From contig JAKJHU010000038.1 in NCBI GenBank assembly GCA_022316685.1, forward strand, positions 2,962,384 to 3,026,383: a stretch of DNA of 64,000 bases, given 5' to 3'. Below are positions 1-16,600 of this stretch, one piece after another (position 1 is the first letter of the stretch; each line of letters starts with the position of its first letter). The translations under genes were made by a program, and so were the position numbers. The notes under the pieces were generated by a model, which was given only the letters and a program-made list of their open reading frames with translations, searched no databases and was not told where the DNA came from. Origin of the DNA: Progne subis subis. Its lineage: Eukaryota > Chordata > Aves > Passeriformes > Hirundinidae.

Positions 1-1856
1 TCTTCACTTTTCCAAATAATTTAAGTATCACTGGAGAAAACAATTCCTGCCTCTCTAGAAAGTCCTAGTGTGAAACTCCTTTTTACTTTAGGGAGGATGT
101 TACTGTGTTAAATTGACTTTGTTCACCTACTTGCAATACAGGAGTTGTTGGGACTGTGGGGTGGGGAAAGGTGGTGAGAATGGGATGGTTATTTTCCTCA
201 TTATTTTTTGCAGATGCGATTGGGTTAATTTAGAAACTTTAGTCTCATTTGTCATATTTAAGCCAAATTGGAACTTTGCATGTGAACTGTAATAGGAGGG
301 TTAGTGAGTCTCAGTCTAGTAAATAATTTTCCTGAGTGAAAAGAGCCTAAATCCAGTAGCTGGGGGAGATTTTCATCAATAAAGCCTAATAGTTCCACTT
401 AAAAATAACTGTGATTTTAAACTTGCCTGAAGTGACCACTCATTCGGAGTAGAGATGAACAGTAACAGCAACTGCTTGTAAGTGAAAGGATTCTTTACTG
501 TCATGAATTTATACCTGGCATGATTTTTTTTGTGTGTCTTTGGGGGAAATTTGCATACCTAGTGGTCCAAACCGTGTAGGTTTTGTAATAGTCCTAAATT
601 TTTGGAAATATATTTCTAGGAGTTGTGAGTTATATTTATGGTAAATGATAGCATAGTTTTATTGCATTTAAATTAGGATGAAGTGTTCAGCTGTAGAGTG
701 TGTTGTTGTATTTATAATTCTGAGGATGTCTTCACTGTATGGGATCCCCAAACCTTCTAGAGAAAGAATTGGAAGGGACTGCAGGCATTCAGGAAGGACT
801 TACACCTGCTTGGATGGCTTCTACTGCTGGTGCTGCAGGCTCTGTTTCCAGTGGAAGTTACCTAAACTAGGGACACTTGCAGTTTATGGGTTATGTTTTT
901 CTTAGCTGACTTCATCAGGCTCCAAAGGATTTCAGTTACCACTTGAACCCAGATTTTAAACATTTTAGGTGCAGAGGGACGCATCCAAAGCTGTGTACTT
1001 ACTGAACTCCTAGAAGGTTTGGCTTGCATTAAGGTGAAAGGAGTAATGATTGTCTCTTCCCTAAAGCTAATGAACCATATTTTAGAGTTTTCTGAAATGC
1101 TGACTTTAGATACCCAAATTCAGACAGTTGTGTCTAATTTTTGCCCTTGTGGTCTAAATAAGAGCAAGACCTAGCAAAACAAAAGCAAGGACTTAGAAAA
1201 ATGGAAAAGATACCAGCAGGGTGGTATGGTTTTGGTAGGTAAGTATGTGCAAATACTTGGCTCTTGGTTGATGATAATTACATATACTTTCAGATATTGC
1301 AGAAAGAGTAGGCTTGTGGGAGGATTTGCATTCACAGTGGCTTGATTGACTGTGATTAATGACATTATTTTGGCTAAATGATTTCTATTGCCTTCTTGTA
1401 AAGGCCAGACAATGTAAAACACATTACCAAAGTCAGAGGTGAAATGCTAGTTGGGCTTGAAAATGCTGAACGTGTACGACTAAAATTGAAAAGATCTCTC
1501 TGTAGGAAACTGCAGGTGTGACTCTTTTTAATGTAAACTTGTATTCTAATATTGTGGACTCTTTATAAGTCTGCATTCTCTTTTTCAAGCATAACCTGAA
1601 AATAATGTGACAAATTACCCTTAAATCCTCTTAATCTTCTATTTGATTGCACATGTCCCATTCTAGTTATAGTCCATCAGAAAAACAAAAATAAACCATA
1701 TTTAATTCGTAAAAGTTTCTGATTTGAGTTCATATTAAAAGTAAAGACAAGTAAATAAATAAAACAGCATCCCTGTTTTACTGAGCACTGTTCTCAGCTT
1801 TCTTGAGGAATGATAACCATCTAAAATACTACTCATTTCTGATACAGTGTTTAAGT

Positions 1857-1871
1857 AACAACAACAACAAC
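1857..1871. repeat. (AAC)5 microsatellite
   Basis: Five AAC units read directly. A reverse-complement (GTT)5 array lies about 1.9 kb downstream in the same intron. Confidence 0.85.
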
Positions 1872-2366
1872 ATAATTAACATAAACTATTTGCATATATT
1901 GAAAATCTAATTTTGCCATTTTTACTTGGAAATTTTTAATCTCTTCCCTGGTAAAGAGTCAATCAGCAGCAAGGAAGGGTTATGGTTTTTAAAGACTTTG
2001 ATGCTACCGGTCACATCTAGGATGCCCCTTACCCTAGTGTGCGCTAGTTCATTTAAACACTTGCCCATTGTGGGCTGCTGTTTGTAAACGCAGTAGTAAG
2101 ACCTTCGCCAGAGCTGCCTAAGGGCAGCTGGAAGGTTTTGCTCCCTGGGGAATAGCCCAGCAGCACGCTGACTTGCCTTAGCTGGTTCCACAGCTGGTCA
2201 ACATTAAATGAACAGCTTCCCCTCCTAAAGACATGCATGCACTTGAAGCTTGTATTTTTTGTAACATTTTATTTAGGTGAAGTTAGAAATCTTTGGATTT
2301 AGGACCGAATGCCTATCTGCTTTTGTAGCACTGTCTTCCTTTCAGTGAAGCCAGCTAGCTGGAGAA

Positions 2367-2413
2367 TTTTTTCTTTTCTTCCTTCTGCCCCCCCCCCCCC
2401 TTTTTTTTTCTTA
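2367..2413. repeat. Polypyrimidine tract with C13-T9
   Basis: A nearly uninterrupted pyrimidine run includes thirteen C (2388-2400) followed by nine T, with a single G at 2387. Such tracts can form triplex or i-motif structures and are often length-variable. Confidence 0.8.
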
Positions 2414-3790
2414 AAGATATGTTTTACAGAGATTTGGATGAACCAGAGCTGCTCTTGAGTGCATGATTGTATTTTATAAATTTTTAAAACATAAAAAATT
2501 GAAGCTATACCATCCTTACTTCAGGAGACATGAGGATGAATGTTCCTAAGATTCTAAATATCAATTGTAATGAAAAGCATTATATTTATTTGCATGTGTT
2601 TTATCAGGTAGGAGGCATTGCAATTAAATTGACTTAAAGATTGTGGAAGTGAATTGTGTGACTAAAATAAAAACTGATTACAATTGCTAGAATGAGAAAG
2701 TTTATGAATAATGAAGCTTTAAAAATGGAAAGACTTCCTATTGTAGTGCCTGTAGTTTAGTTCATTTAACTGTGAAGGTTAATTATTTTCTTTACAAAAA
2801 GTGTTCTCTACAAAATGTACCTTATGCTTGCTTTTAAGTCCTGTTTTCCATTTTAAACACATTTTCATATCCAGTTAAATTTATTACAAGTGTGTAAACA
2901 ATCCTTGATGCCATTTTAATTGTATAAAGAAAATGAGATCCACAGAAAATTGATTTGCATTTAACAGTGGTAGACTGGCCTAATTGTTTACTTCTCTAAA
3001 TTCCCTCGCTAGATACTGTACTTCCCCTGTGAGGTGAATTTCTGTTATTACACAGTGGATCATGCATGATCAGGCACAGTGGGAGTGAAAATGTTGTCAT
3101 CACAATGTTAGAAGGTGGAGGAAGCAGAAACCTAAGTTTGCAGCAGTAGGACATGGGACATGCAAATGTTTGGTGTGTATCTTCCACCATGTGAATTATG
3201 TGGAGAGAGTTCTTTATGGGCAGCAACTTTCTTGCTTCTCTGCTTTATGGTACTCACCTAGTCAGTGTACTAAGAAATGTCTGCTACTTAATACCTGTTC
3301 ATTTCCTTTTTATAATCTTGTTTAAACAGCTCTGCCAGGTGTGAAATATTTATCTCAAGCTTATATCCTGTTGATGACATCTTGTGCTCATACATCAGTC
3401 TTGAACAAAGGCCCTTAATGATTTTGTCTGATTTAGTTCAGGATCTGTGACTGTGCAAAGTTGGGGAACCAGTTTAGTAAACATACAAAGCTGAAAGCAG
3501 ACATTGGGCGTTTTTTGGTAAAGATTAATGGTAGCAATATTGTTAGAACAATGTGTTTTGATAGAAAAAGCGTTTATTAATTTCCTGCATTCTCCTTTGT
3601 TTTCAAAGAGTAAATTGTTACCTTCCTGCTCTTTCTGTTACAGCATAGAGCTTATTTTTCTGGACACTCAAGCTCTGTTCATCCAGTTAAAGTGTTTTTG
3701 CTGTTAGTTGACAAGTCTTGATCATGTTTTCTAAGAGAGTAGTTTGAAGATCAGCTCTTTTTGTGTCACTCTCATATTTTAACTATTTTT

Positions 3791-3805
3791 GTTGTTGTTG
3801 TTGTT
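3791..3805. repeat. (GTT)5 microsatellite
   Basis: Five GTT units followed by a T run, in the STK39 intron. Confidence 0.85.
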
Positions 3806-4301
3806 TTTCCTGATAGTGATCTGTAACCTATCACCCAGAGTCTGTGTTAGTGCCAGCCCAAAAAAGGGAGAGAAGCACATGTATAAAACCAGTTAGAGGG
3901 GACAGTGAGCCCAGTGTTCTGGTAGAAGCTGATGCTGAGAGTGACCCTGGCTGTAGCAGAAACATGATATAAATCATGTCAGCCATCAACTTATCCTTGG
4001 CTGTGTGATTCTCCCATCTTCCTTGCACTTGCATTTGTGTGACTGTTAACTGTTTATGGATTAGACTAAACTGAAAATTAGTAGGGTTTCTTTTCCTGTC
4101 ATTTGGTTTTCAGGCAGAATATCCCCCTTGAATCAGTTCACATAGTCACAAAGCATCAGTGACCGCGAAAGAAAGGAGGTAGGATTTATGGCAGCCCACA
4201 GCCCTCTGAAACAACAGCTAGAGAGTGATTAAATATTCAAGTGGTAATTTAAAGACATGTATATGTGTAGAATTAAGTAGAAGATTCAACAAAAGGCTTG
4301 A

Positions 4302-8558
<4,257 letters not shown>

Positions 8559-9940
8559 TGTCTGTCCCTTGACCCCAAGCCGAATTGTGAGATTGCGAAA
8601 AAGCCAGCTTAGATGCAAAGGAAAATTAATGCACCACACACTGAGTTCTGCTTCATTATCTAGCAATTCACAAAGTCAGAACAAGCAAAGCCCACAGCTA
8701 CACCGCTGCTGTTAACGTTCAAAATGCTCTAAATGTCTCTTAGCAGTTGATTTGGATTCCCCCTAAGTGAAAAGCCTGTGGAAATGCTCTCAGGTGGCTG
8801 TATTTATTATTACAAGAGGAACTTTCTATCAAGCTTACTTCTTTCATAGACTTTGAGTGATACTATTTTACCTGTACTTGTGGTTGATAATACTGCCTCT
8901 GTTCTGTTTCATTTAGAAATTAACATACATATAAAAGTTTAGAAGTATTAGCCAAACTTGAATTCTAGATTTAAAAATGACTGTGAATTTTATTTTTCTT
9001 ATATTTATGCATTAAACATACTAGTAACAAGAAAATTATTTGACTTGATTATGTGCTATTTGCAGTTAATCTCCCACTATTTAAAAAAGTTTCAGGTATG
9101 TCTTTGAAGTATTTGGTAACTTCTAGGGGTTTTTTGAAATAATTTGATTTGGCATTAGCAAGCTTTGTTGGTTGTGTGTCAAAAAACCAGTCCACAAACT
9201 GATCATCAAGGGAGTGGGAGGTGCCTTGCAGATATTAATGTTTTAAGAATGTGCCTGAGTCTGCTTATATAAATAATCTCCATTTTCTGGAAGTACCATA
9301 CATATGGTACAATATATATAAATATATATCATTATCAGAGCAAGGAGGGGATATACAGGAGCAAAGGTGTTAGAGTATTTTGACTATGCTTTATTGGAGA
9401 GTCCATGAGCTAGAGCTACTGTGAGCTGTTGTTAAGGTAGAACGCTTACTGTTCCCATCTCTGATCTGATTTACCCTTAATGATAGAAACCGGTTTCATA
9501 CAGGTGAATAAAAACTTGAAGAATGGAACTGAAGCTTTATTCTGCAAAATACCAAGGTGGAGTGAAAATAATAGGGCTTTGTGCAATGATCAAGTTAAAC
9601 TCTGTTACAAAGAAAACACTTTGACCCAAGTAGTCCTCTGCTTAACCCGTGACATAGATGTTATGGAGCTAGGGAACCTTAGAAAGACTTCCTCATTTGG
9701 AGACGTGTTTCTCAGAGTCCTAGTTAATCCTAGATAAGTGGCAGCTCTTTAATGTACTGAAAACAGCAAATATATATTGTTACGAGAAGTTATTTATAAT
9801 GTCATAATTGTTCAGGTGTTCTAGAACTATTTGCATATAACTCAATGTAATCCCATCCTACTGTTTACATGATGATTACTCCAAGATGACTGCAAAGGTT
9901 AAAAAAATAAAATTAAAATAAAGATGTATTGCACAAACTG
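8559..9940 (+). other. STK39: STK39 3'UTR (end approximate)
   Basis: This is non-coding sequence following the STK39 stop. It is AT-rich and has a single AATAAA at 9507-9512 and a pair at 9906-9911 and 9917-9922. The distal pair would give a 3'UTR of about 1.4 kb, roughly the size I expect for this gene. The 85-codon open frame at 9480-9737 inside it has no recognisable features. The exact cleavage site is inferred. Confidence 0.65.
9906..9922 (+). terminator. STK39: Probable STK39 polyadenylation signals (two AATAAA)
   Basis: Two AATAAA hexamers (9906-9911, 9917-9922) lie about 1.35 kb past the STK39 stop, just before composition shifts to the GC-rich island. A weaker proximal alternative is the AATAAA at 9507-9512. 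Which site is used cannot be told from sequence alone. Confidence 0.55.
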
Positions 9941-10149
9941 GTTTGTATTTGAATTTCCATGCTCTGAGAGGATTACAGAGTTGTTACTAAAAAGGCTGCT
10001 GCCCTCGCTTAGTTTGGGAGCAGCAGCTGGGGAGGAGAAGAGGAAATACTGCTCGTGCCCTCGGGACAGAGAGTTGCTGTGGCTCCTTGCTCTCCAGGGC
10101 TTTGCAGAAGCCATTTTTAAGGCTCTCAAGGTAACTTGAAGAAATCAAT

Positions 10150-10600
10150 GGTTTTCCCGGGACAGGCCCCGTGCGCTGCTGGTTTGTGTGGGCGGAGAGC
10201 GGAGGGCCCGGGCTGGGGTCGGCGGCCCAGGTGAGGCGCGTTGGGGCCGGTCAGGCCTCCTGGGGCCACTGGTGCCCGCAGAGCTCCTGGTGGGCGAGCC
10301 CGGGGCCTGTGCCGGCTCTTGGCAGCCGTGCGGCCGGCGAGCACCTGGGTAAGTGAGCCTCTCTCCGGGGGCCTGGGCCCTGTGTCTCTGGGCAGCGGGC
10401 AGGGCTGGGCCCGGCGGGGCTCCGGCCCCGGGCAGCCCCGGCCGTGCGGGCTCACAGGGCAGCGCGTCCATCTGCGGGGCGGGCTGCGGGCGGGCAGCCG
10501 GGCGTTCGCCTTTGTGCCGGAGTGTGAGTAAATCAAAAAGGTGCCTGAAACGTGCACTACCTGTGACCCAGGTGATAACCTGCCGCGCTGCGATGGGGAG
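10150..10600. promoter_or_regulatory. CpG island immediately downstream of STK39
   Basis: I count about 38 CpG dinucleotides between 10150 and 10530, with a few more to 10600, in strongly GC-rich sequence set in an AT-rich background. It contains a GC box (ggggcggg near 10476), two four-run G-quadruplex motifs on the + strand (10390-10409 and 10476-10494), and consensus 5' splice sites (cag|gtgagg at 10231, ctgg|gtaagt at 10349). Undermethylated CpG islands usually mark promoters. No known gene starts here, so a non-coding RNA promoter, an alternative promoter, an enhancer or a terminal regulatory island are all possible. The overlapping long open frames are typical of GC-rich DNA and are not called as genes. 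Confidence 0.7.
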
Positions 10601-13600
10601 GGGGTAAATTCTGAGCGTTGCTACGGGATTTTTTAAACCTATTTTAATTTACGTTTCTCTAAGTATTGCACCGTTTGACTAATCCACCTGCAAAGTACTT
10701 AGCTGCTACACTACTTTCTTAGATGAAGGGAATGTTCAGGGAAGCTTCTTGTTTTCACTGTTCTAGAAAAATAAGTGGAATATATATAGAACATATATTT
10801 GGACGAAAATGATGTTCCGCTTGCTATACACGTCCCCAGAAGCTGGGAGAAGGCGTTGGGATATGAGTAGCAATTGTCAAAAGTGCTCATCTGCTGTGCT
10901 GGTTGGGGCTGCGGGAGGTATCTATCTATTAATTGAAGCAGTCAGCAGTATTGTACCGAGATAAAGTCATAACAGTTACTGCTCACTTGTGGTCTGATGC
11001 AGAAACATGGTGATGCTTCTGTGGTTCAGTGAGGCAGCAAATTAGTGTGGCACTGTTATCAGAGCTGTGTTGGTTTTTAAAACTTCCTTTCTTGTTTTTA
11101 CTGTTGAGATATTGTGTATAAATACAATGTGAGTAAAATGTATTTTTAAAAAAGTAGGGTAATTAAAGCTTTAGTGTGTTAAAATGACATTTATAAGTAG
11201 TTTATACTTTCAGTATATGCAGGTAAAAAAAGGTGAAAATATATGGTGTCTTGCAGTAGAAAGCAGTGAGCACGCTGCGATAAAGTAGAAGTAAATGGAA
11301 AATGTAATAGCAATTTGCTTCTTTGTTGTTACATACGCATCCTCTGTTGAATAATAAGGGAGAAAACTAGTAGGAATTCAATTGTTCAGGTTTACATGAA
11401 AAGTGTTTAGAAGCTGGGTGAAGTTCTTATATGTGTGACATGACTTGCTCCAGAATAGTTGTGGTGCTGATGTTGCTGGCTACAGCACCTGTCTTGTTTG
11501 AAAGAAAAGGTCTCTAATTAATGAGGTGAAGCTGGAACAGGGGAGCTACCATGTAGCTGTCTCTAAGGCCAGGAAAATAGGGCTTAATTAGATGGTGCTA
11601 AAAATATAATTATCTGTATGATGATTATATGCCAGTGCCTGCAGCTGGGCACTTGCAGGCTCTGTGGGCTGATTAATGTCAGTGTCCATGGAGCCAGCCA
11701 TGCCAGGGTGCTGTGCTTTTGCTTGCTGAAAGTAACTCTGTGGGTTGAGATGAAAGTCGGTCAAAACACAGTTCTGCATTTATTAGTTTCAAAGTGTTAG
11801 GATGAAAATAAATACAGTGTTTAGCTTAGCACAAAAACAGGTCTGGAGACTTACTGCATGTGTAAAGGAGTGGGAGAGAAGGGACATTTCCAGCCTTTTA
11901 TTTTGTGGGACACCAGCGTGGGCTTTAGGCCAGGAAAGCTGTTTCCCATGTTGGCAACATATGCTTTTTGTGCCAGGAGAACAGGAGCACATCTCTTCCT
12001 TCTGACAAGTGCTGACCTCAGATCTTCTCACCAGCACATATGGAGTTGTGCATTCAAACTGCAATTCAGCTAGTTAGTTGTGATAAGTATTCTTGTTTTC
12101 TAAAATATTGTCCTCTGTACTCATCACAATTTCTTCTATTGCCCTAGAACATGCTTCATGAGTGGGAGTGGAAGTAGCAGGGAAACAAGTCAGGAAACAG
12201 AACTGAATTTTCTCTCACCTGTGTTCTCTCCTGAGATAAAGATGTGTGCCTTTCCACATAGCTTGGTCCTATGTCAGACCTCCAATTTTGGGGCTTCCAG
12301 AGCAGTCCCATGAAATTGGATTGTGAGACATCTTTTCAGAATATTTTTAAACACTATTATTTCTCTGAGAGGGAATGCTGTGTGCAACTTGTAAATGGTG
12401 TGCCTCCCCCTCATGCTTTTCTTTAAACAGAGATCTGTTTTCCTTTTCACCACCTACCTCTGCATAATGATGTTGAATGGTGAGATTGGCCTATGCCTGA
12501 AATCAGTTAGCTCTGAGGAGGAATCTGACACAGATCTAAAACGCTGCTAATTGAGTGCATGGAAAATGCTGATTTCTGTTTAGGAGGAAGCAGAGAGGAT
12601 GTTGCTACCCGTTCCCACCTTACCCTCCCACATTTTACCAAAGCAGCCAAAAAAAAAAACCCAAATGAGAGACCTTGCTGATAACAAATAGCAGTTGGTC
12701 TGTTTTTTCTCTGAATCAATTGTGATAGAACTTTTATTCAGTCAATTGTTTTGAGCTTTTCTGCTGCATCAAGTAGGCAGCCTTTCCACTCTCTTGCAAT
12801 GTACTCATGCATGTGCATGCACAAAGAATGCTAATTATTTTAAAGTGAGAGGATGGAAAAGCATCAGGAGCCTAAATCTTTGAGTTCCCTGTGCATGAGC
12901 TCTGCTAATGAGCTGCTAGGTTTACTCAAATCACAAAAACTCTCAACAAAGTCTGGTTTCCTTGCATTTTATTGAGCAGTGGCCCAGCCGATGAAATAAT
13001 CCAGGCATATTAGTTGAGCACTGTAACATTTTAGTTACTCATTTTCCCTCAATGACTAAGAGTAACATTATAATGCACATAAAAATATGGTTTTATGGCC
13101 GCTTTATGATTGTTAGATTGATGCTCATCAAGCTGCTTTCATCGTTGCGTTCATCTCAGATGTTGAATCAAACTCAGCAGTTGTGAAGTTGTCTGCTGCT
13201 AATAACATTGAGAATATAGGCATTGGTGTCTCAGTGGGAGTTACAGACACATGGAAGAGTATGGGATAAGAAGGAGAAATAGAATTTTCCCTGCATAGAC
13301 CAATAAGGAGGCAATCTTGTCCTTTTTGGGACATGCATATTTTGCCATCTAATTTTCAAGCGTGAGTTTGAAAGGCTGTGCTTGTTTATTGCCTCAGTAG
13401 GGTGTAGAAAATCACTTCTGCAAGTAGATGTGCTTATGTAGAGAAACAGTTACAAAAACCAGAATTGGAGTAGATGGAAAATACATGCCTTTACTCATTT
13501 TTTTCCCCATAGGTACACTTCTAAAAATTAATAAAAAACAACTGTGTTTCAAATAAGGACATTCATTTATTTATTTTTATGGAAAGAAACCAAATTGTTA

Positions 13601-16600
13601 TCTGGTTCTTTTTCATCCATGTAATCATTCAGAATTATTAAGGAAAGATACTGCTCATGAGTAGGAGTGCTGGGATTCTTTAGATTTACTTTGAGCAAAA
13701 AGGCTTTTTGAGTTGTGTCATGTTTACTCTGTGGACCCCATCGATGTAGCATCCTTCAGTTGAGGACAATTGAGTTACAACATCTCAAAATGTATATGAA
13801 TTCGTGGTTATTTGGTAATATAATTGTCTTTTCACATAAAAAGTGTGCATAGCTGTCATCAACAGACAATTATAAATAATGAAGCAGAAGAACTGAGAGT
13901 GTCAAGAGGGATTGAGGAGGTGGCCTTCATGCTACTCATGTCCTATAAAAATAAATCAATGGGCAAAAAGATTTAACCTCACGGTAGTAAAACTGCTGTA
14001 TTCTGGAAAACAGGCTATGTAGTATTAAATTGCTTTGAGGGAGAGGCGTGCATTTCTGCTTGTATCTCTGTTTTTGAAAGCTGGAATTGGTTTTGAGAAG
14101 CATTCTGGTATTGGTGAGGGGGGAACCCACCACACTGGTCCCCCCACAACCCACACCTGCCCTTCACCTGTGATGGTTTATAATATAGAGGGCAAGGAAA
14201 GCTTTTGAAGACTGTGCTCCATTCTGATGTAAAAAATACCCTCCTAGAGGTAAATGTACTATGGCTTTTTTACAGGACTTTGTACTTAGACAAAGAAATT
14301 GATTTTACAGTTTTCCAGGCTGCTTCTGTTGCAGAGATCTTATCACATAAGATGAAAGCTGCATTTTGTGAAATCAAATAAAATTCTTAACCATTTTTTT
14401 TCACCTTTGTGGAAAGGTTTTTGAAGTAAGTGTTTACAGTGAGAAAAAGTGCAATAGTTATCTGGTTGTGCTTGTTAAACCTGGAACTATTCCCATCTTC
14501 TCATAGAATCTGCTAAGAATCCTGTTGTATTCAGGATCTGTTTCTCTCTGACTCTTTCTTCTCTTTCCTTGTTAGATCACCTCTGATTAAAACAAAGCGC
14601 TGGAGCATTTACTCTATATTGTGAGAAATAGGAAGAGGGTGGAGAAATCCGCCTTGAATTAGAGCAGAGGATCCAGAGGGAAAGACCATTATTGAAATCT
14701 CAGCCCCATTAATTAATAATAATTCGCAACAGCTTCAGTGGGACTAAAATTTCATTCCCAATCTGTGTCGATTATGAGGTCCTCAGTTTACTCCTGGGGC
14801 CATAAAATGGAAAAGGATCCAGTCATGGTTAAAGAGGAAGTGTGATTTGAATGGAAGGTGATTACTAAAATCTTCTGAAGTCTTCTACCCTGCTTGTGCT
14901 GCAAGCTTTTCCTATTTATAATGGCATAGCAGCACTATCCAAGCAGAAAATTACGCCAGAGAGAAAGTTTTCTGATTATCTCTGATTAGGTTCAGTGCTA
15001 ACCTTGTAAATTTGCCTGTCAGATGGGGCGCTGCCAAATCACCCATAAACCTGATGTTTTACAAAAGATGGAGAGGATGAGGAAACTCCTGCACTTTTGT
15101 ATTGCTTCTCTAAAAGGATTATTCTCTAAAAGGATTTTTTGCGAAGATGAATCTAGGCTCTTGGATGCGAGCTACTGAGCTACAATTTAGTGTTACATTA
15201 ATTACTATGTAAAAGTGCTTGTGTTCATGGATTTGTCTATTTATGTGTATGGATTTATAAGGCCAGCAAAGGTCCAAATCCCTGAGGTCTGTCCTGTTTG
15301 AAGGTAGTGTGGCTTGGATTGGTCTGTGGAAGTCAAAGGAGGGCTGTGTTTAAGCAAATGTGCGAGTGTTACCCTTTCCTCTTTTTTATCATCTTCATAT
15401 TCTGTTGTCAGCTTAGTTGATCTTTTTCATAGCCAAAGATTTTAATTTTTAATAAAGTAATTGCCAATGAAGTATTACAGTAACACTATATGTATTTAAA
15501 TCTAAATAGGGATCATTGGTGGGGCTGTTACATTAGCATATACCCTATAAAATGTTTAGGCAACATAAAGAGTTTGTGCTTATAGTCATAGTACTGAAGT
15601 AAATTTAATATTCCTTCCCTTTTCTGGTGTGAGCTCAAGGCCTAAAAATACCATTTGGAAGAGTACTTGTGACGACACCAAGTTGGTGTCAGTTTACACT
15701 GAAAACAGCTTTTGGTTACAAACAATTATGGCCAAGTGAATCAAACATTCTGTTTCGGTCCAGGAGAGTAAAGAGTTTTGCTTTCCAGATTAGAGTGTGT
15801 TAGATGTGTGTCTTTAGTGTTACAGAAGAGCGCCAGTGTTTTACTTGTGATGAAATTGACATTTTGAAAATGCTTGGTACCATTTTGGTTTAGTGAGGAA
15901 TATAGTTTGAGATACTGAGACATGTAGAAAATATATTCTCCAAATTATTAGAGGCAAAGGGTGTTCTTTAGCAGAAGTTTAAATTTTGGCTAATAATTGT
16001 AAAAGGCTGTTTTATTGCATATTTGAGGTTTTGGTGAGGCTACCACTTATCAAGTATATTTTCTTACACCTTTATTTATGTTAGTTACTGCCAAGGCAAT
16101 GCATAGAAGAAATTATTTATACCATAATATTTTGTAACTGTAACTTCTATTTTGTGGTTTTGTGTAAGCCTTCTCCAGAGGTGCTCTAGCTGGGGTCTGC
16201 TCTGCTCTCTGGAGCGGTTGAGCTCTTGCACTGAGGTAGCCCAGAGGCTGATCTCTGTGTGCCATGGGGTGCTGGTTGTGTCTGCAGAGTGCAGGTGGGA
16301 GGGGTGGGGATGGACCTCCAGGATGTGGCCTGGACGCAGTCTTGCTGCTTAGCCTGTGCTCATTATTTATTCAAAGAGGAGAGGAGAATATTCTGTGGAG
16401 CAGGGTGGCAAGTGCAGCATTGCCAGTAGATACAGGGAATGCTGATACCTCCTGGGTTATATTTAGACTGTAAGTGGCTGAGAACAAATACCTGGGCCCT
16501 GCACCTGCATGTTTCTCTTGTACATTCTCTTATTTTCACTCAGTGGTTTCAGCATTCACTTTGTAGGGAGGAATGTGACTGTAAAAACCTCAGGGTGACG

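Noticed and set aside
9480..9737. 85-codon open frame in the STK39 3'UTR
   Set aside because: No recognisable motif; it lies between poly(A) candidates within a 3'UTR, where chance frames of this size are expected.
10126..10557. 143-codon open frame on the - strand (and overlapping frames on both strands)
   Set aside because: It lies inside the CpG island. The proline-, arginine- and alanine-rich translations appear in several frames at once, as expected from GC-rich, stop-poor DNA, and no protein family is recognisable.
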